Origin: Paraglaciecola arctica
GTDB taxonomy: Bacteria; Pseudomonadota; Gammaproteobacteria; Enterobacterales; Alteromonadaceae
Assembly: GCA_003232445.1 (NCBI GenBank)
Contig: QIJM01000327.1
Span: forward strand, 1-7,384
Direction: 5' to 3'
DNA: 7,384 nucleotides
Part shown: positions 5,128-7,384 of the stretch, one piece after another
Layout: every line of letters begins with the position of its first letter
Numbering within the stretch: the stretch's first letter is position 1
Program-made: the position numbers and the translations under genes
Notes under the pieces: model-generated
What the model was told of the DNA's origin: nothing
Seen by the model: only the letters and a program-made list of their open reading frames with translations
Databases searched by the model: none

Positions 5128-6846
5128 ATGGAGATGATGTCAGGCGCCGCAATGGTTGTGCGAACGCTAAAAGATATAGGGGTAAAACATGTGTTCGGTT
5201 ATCCAGGTGGTGCCGTACTTGATATTTATGATGCGTTGTACGCGCAAGAAGATGTCGAACATATCCTCGTCCGTCACGAACAAGCTGCAGCTCATATGGC
5301 CGATGGTTACGCCAGATCAACGGGTATAACCGGTACTGTCTTAGTGACATCAGGCCCAGGTGCTACCAATACCTTAACGGGTATTGCTACAGCGTTTATG
5401 GATTCTATTCCAATGGTGGTGTTATCGGGGCAAGTTCCGTCTAAGCACATTGGCGAAGATGCATTCCAAGAAACCGATATGGTGGGCTGCTCTAGGCCTA
5501 TCGTTAAACATAGTTTTCTGGTTAAACGTGCGGTGGATATTCCAGAAGCCATTGCCAAGGCTTATTACATCGCTAATACAGGTCGCCCAGGCCCAGTGGT
5601 GGTAGATTTACCTAAAGATATAGTGAATGTTTTAGAAGAACATCCTTATCAATTTCCTGATGATGTCACTATGCGTTCGTATAATCCGACGCTCAAAGGG
5701 CATAACAAACAGATTAAGAAAGCGGTTAAAACTTTGCTAGAAGCAAAGCGCCCAATTATCTACGTAGGTGGTGGTGCAATCACTTGTGAAGCCAGTGATT
5801 TAGTCACTGAAATTGCTGAAAAACTAAATGCACCTGTTACTTCTACCCTGATGGGGCTAGGCGCATTTTCGTCTGTACACGAGCAGTTTGTGGGCATGTT
5901 AGGTATGCACGGTAGGCTAGAAGCGAATAAAGCCATGCATAATGCCGATTGTATTTTGGCTTTAGGTGCACGTTTCGATGATCGTGTGACTAACAATGTG
6001 GATAAATTCTGCCCTCATGCGAGCATTATTCATGTTGATATTGATCCCGCATCTATTTCCAAAATTGTTGGGGCGCATGTTCCTATTGTAGGCAGTGTAG
6101 ATGAAGTGGCTAAGCAGTTACTTAAAGAGATGGGCAAAATTGACGCTAAGGCTCAAAAAACAAAAGTGGCTGATTGGTGGGAGCAGATAACGCAGTGGCG
6201 TGCTCGTAATTGCTTAGACTATAAAAAAGATAACGATTTAATTAAGCCACAAGAAGTGATTGAGTCTTTATATAAGCACACTAATGGCGATGCGTACGTT
6301 AGTTCCGATGTAGGCCAACACCAAATGTTTGCCGCACTTTATTATCCTTTTGCTAAACCTCGGCGTTGGATCAATTCAGGTGGATTAGGCACCATGGGCT
6401 TTGGTTTGCCGGCAGCTATGGGTGTTCAAATGGCGCATCCAGAAGCCGTGTCTACTGTAGTTACTGGTGATGGCAGTATTCAAATGAATATTCAAGAGCT
6501 GGCCACTTGTATGCAATACAATTTACCTATCAAGATCATCTCCTTGAACAATCGTGCTCTAGGCATGGTGCGCCAATGGCAAGATATGAACTATAAAGGT
6601 CGTCACTCTCACTCTTATATGAATTCAATGCCTGACTTTGTTAAATTGGCAGAGGCTTACGGACATATTGGTATCAAGGTGACTAAGCCAGAAGAGTTAG
6701 ATGAAGCAATGGCCAAATGTTTTGCTGCCAAAGATAGATTGGTATTTATGGACATAGAAATAGATCAAAACGAGCATGTTTATCCGATGCAAATTAAATT
6801 TGGTGCAATGGATGATATGCGCTTAAGTAAGACGGAGCGTACATAA
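5128..6846 (+). CDS. ilvI: Acetolactate (acetohydroxyacid) synthase, large catalytic subunit
   Basis: This ThDP-, Mg- and FAD-dependent enzyme condenses two pyruvates to acetolactate (valine/leucine) or pyruvate plus 2-oxobutyrate to acetohydroxybutyrate (isoleucine). The 572 residues cover the N-terminal PYR domain with catalytic E51 in RHEQAAAHMADG, the central FAD-binding domain, and the C-terminal PP domain. GDGS at 447-450 and NN at 474-475 form the ThDP/Mg motif, followed by GMVRQWQ with W484, the Trp tied to 2-oxobutyrate preference. The ends MEMMSGAAMVVRTL and MRLSKTERT match E. coli IlvI closely, hence the symbol rather than ilvB or ilvG. ATG 5128 is chosen: GGAG lies 8 nt upstream, while the in-frame GTG at 5119 overlaps that site. 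The stop TAA (6844-6846) shares one base with the ilvH start. Confidence 0.96.
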   Translation: MEMMSGAAMVVRTLKDIGVKHVFGYPGGAVLDIYDALYAQEDVEHILVRHEQAAAHMADGYARSTGITGTVLVTSGPGATNTLTGIATAFMDSIPMVVLSGQVPSKHIGEDAFQETDMVGCSRPIVKHSFLVKRAVDIPEAIAKAYYIANTGRPGPVVVDLPKDIVNVLEEHPYQFPDDVTMRSYNPTLKGHNKQIKKAVKTLLEAKRPIIYVGGGAITCEASDLVTEIAEKLNAPVTSTLMGLGAFSSVHEQFVGMLGMHGRLEANKAMHNADCILALGARFDDRVTNNVDKFCPHASIIHVDIDPASISKIVGAHVPIVGSVDEVAKQLLKEMGKIDAKAQKTKVADWWEQITQWRARNCLDYKKDNDLIKPQEVIESLYKHTNGDAYVSSDVGQHQMFAALYYPFAKPRRWINSGGLGTMGFGLPAAMGVQMAHPEAVSTVVTGDGSIQMNIQELATCMQYNLPIKIISLNNRALGMVRQWQDMNYKGRHSHSYMNSMPDFVKLAEAYGHIGIKVTKPEELDEAMAKCFAAKDRLVFMDIEIDQNEHVYPMQIKFGAMDDMRLSKTERT

Positions 6847-7343
6847 TGAGAAGAATTATTTCTGTATTAATGGAAAACGCTCCGGGTTCGCTGTCACGTA
6901 TTATCGGGGTGTTCTCGCAACGTGGATACAATGTCGATTCTTTGTGCGTAGCCCCAACAGATGACAAAAGTTTGTCACGTTTGACTATAGTCACAGAAGC
7001 CGATGACAAAGTCATCGAACAGATCACCAAGCAAGTTAACAAGCTGATTGATGTGTTAAAAGTGTCTGATTTGTCTGATGGTCATCACGTTGAACGAGAG
7101 TTGATGCTGGTGAAAGTAGCGACTCGCAGTGATCTGGTTCGTGCAGAGGTCAAACGCAATGTCGATATATTCAGGGCTCAAATTGTTGATGTAAATGCCA
7201 ACAACTACACAATTCAAGTGACAGGCACCAGTGGCAAGCTAGATGCCTTTGCACATACATTGAGTCAAAGCACCGAGATTATCGAAGCTTCAAGAACGGG
7301 TGTATGTGGATTAGCCAGAGGTGAAAAAGCACTCCGCCCTTGA
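6846..7343 (+). CDS. ilvH: Acetolactate synthase, small regulatory subunit
   Basis: IlvH binds and activates the IlvI catalytic subunit and confers feedback inhibition by valine. The protein is 165 residues (E. coli IlvH 163). It has an N-terminal ACT domain (about 1-75, RRIISVLMENAPGSLSRIIGVFSQRGYNVDSL) and a C-terminal domain (about 80-160, with ERELMLVKV, EVKRNVDIFRAQIVDV and VTGTSGKLDAF). Valine-site positions known from E. coli are retained: N11, G14, N29 and A36, so valine sensitivity is expected. The ATG overlaps the ilvI stop as TAATG, and GGAG at 6834-6837 lies inside ilvI 8 nt upstream, indicating coupled translation and balanced subunit supply. No terminator is visible in the 41 bases after the TGA at 7341-7343, so the operon may continue past the window. 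Confidence 0.96.
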   Translation: MRRIISVLMENAPGSLSRIIGVFSQRGYNVDSLCVAPTDDKSLSRLTIVTEADDKVIEQITKQVNKLIDVLKVSDLSDGHHVERELMLVKVATRSDLVRAEVKRNVDIFRAQIVDVNANNYTIQVTGTSGKLDAFAHTLSQSTEIIEASRTGVCGLARGEKALRP

Positions 7344-7384
7344 AAAGAATTATTTAATATGCCTCTCCATTTAACTCAGATTGA

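Noticed and set aside
7359..7384. ATG with eight open codons (MPLHLTQI) at the window end
   Set aside because: It is too short to judge, lacks a clear ribosome binding site, and is cut by the window edge.

Overview
The window looks like chromosomal DNA from a marine gammaproteobacterium of the Alteromonadales (Alteromonas, Glaciecola or Paraglaciecola type). The evidence is moderately AT-rich DNA, proteins close to but distinct from their Escherichia coli counterparts, the psd-rsgA / divergent orn arrangement also found in enterics, and a palindromic intergenic repeat of a kind I associate with this order. The genus is inference.

Layout. Positions 1-327 (+) hold the 3' part of a MerC-domain membrane protein. 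Positions 328-601 are an intergenic scar: a 30-codon C-terminal remnant that I read as a glycerophosphodiester phosphodiesterase (minus strand, 348-440), abutting a roughly 130-bp imperfect palindromic repeat (429-557). A minus-strand block follows in transcription order rsgA, psd, then an EamA/DMT transporter starting 3 nt after psd. Divergently on the plus strand are orn (oligoribonuclease) and a hotdog-fold DUF4442 protein. A gap of about 380 bp holds an unidentified 43-codon 3' ORF fragment, an operator-like 28-bp palindrome with a direct-repeat half-site, and a good sigma-70 promoter. This leads into ilvI-ilvH, the two subunits of acetohydroxyacid synthase, overlapping by one base.

How the genes work together. 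ilvI and ilvH form one enzyme, the first common step of branched-chain amino acid synthesis, with a valine-binding ACT regulatory subunit. psd makes phosphatidylethanolamine in the inner membrane. rsgA matures the 30S ribosomal subunit, and orn finishes RNA degradation. These are housekeeping functions that share a neighbourhood rather than a pathway.

I see no new multi-gene system, CRISPR array, tRNA, rRNA or intact insertion sequence. The items worth a second look are in the gaps: the GDPD remnant and its adjoining repeat, the ilvIH upstream palindrome, the orphan ORF fragment, the psd promoter dyads, and an Asp-to-Glu change in the RsgA G4 motif.
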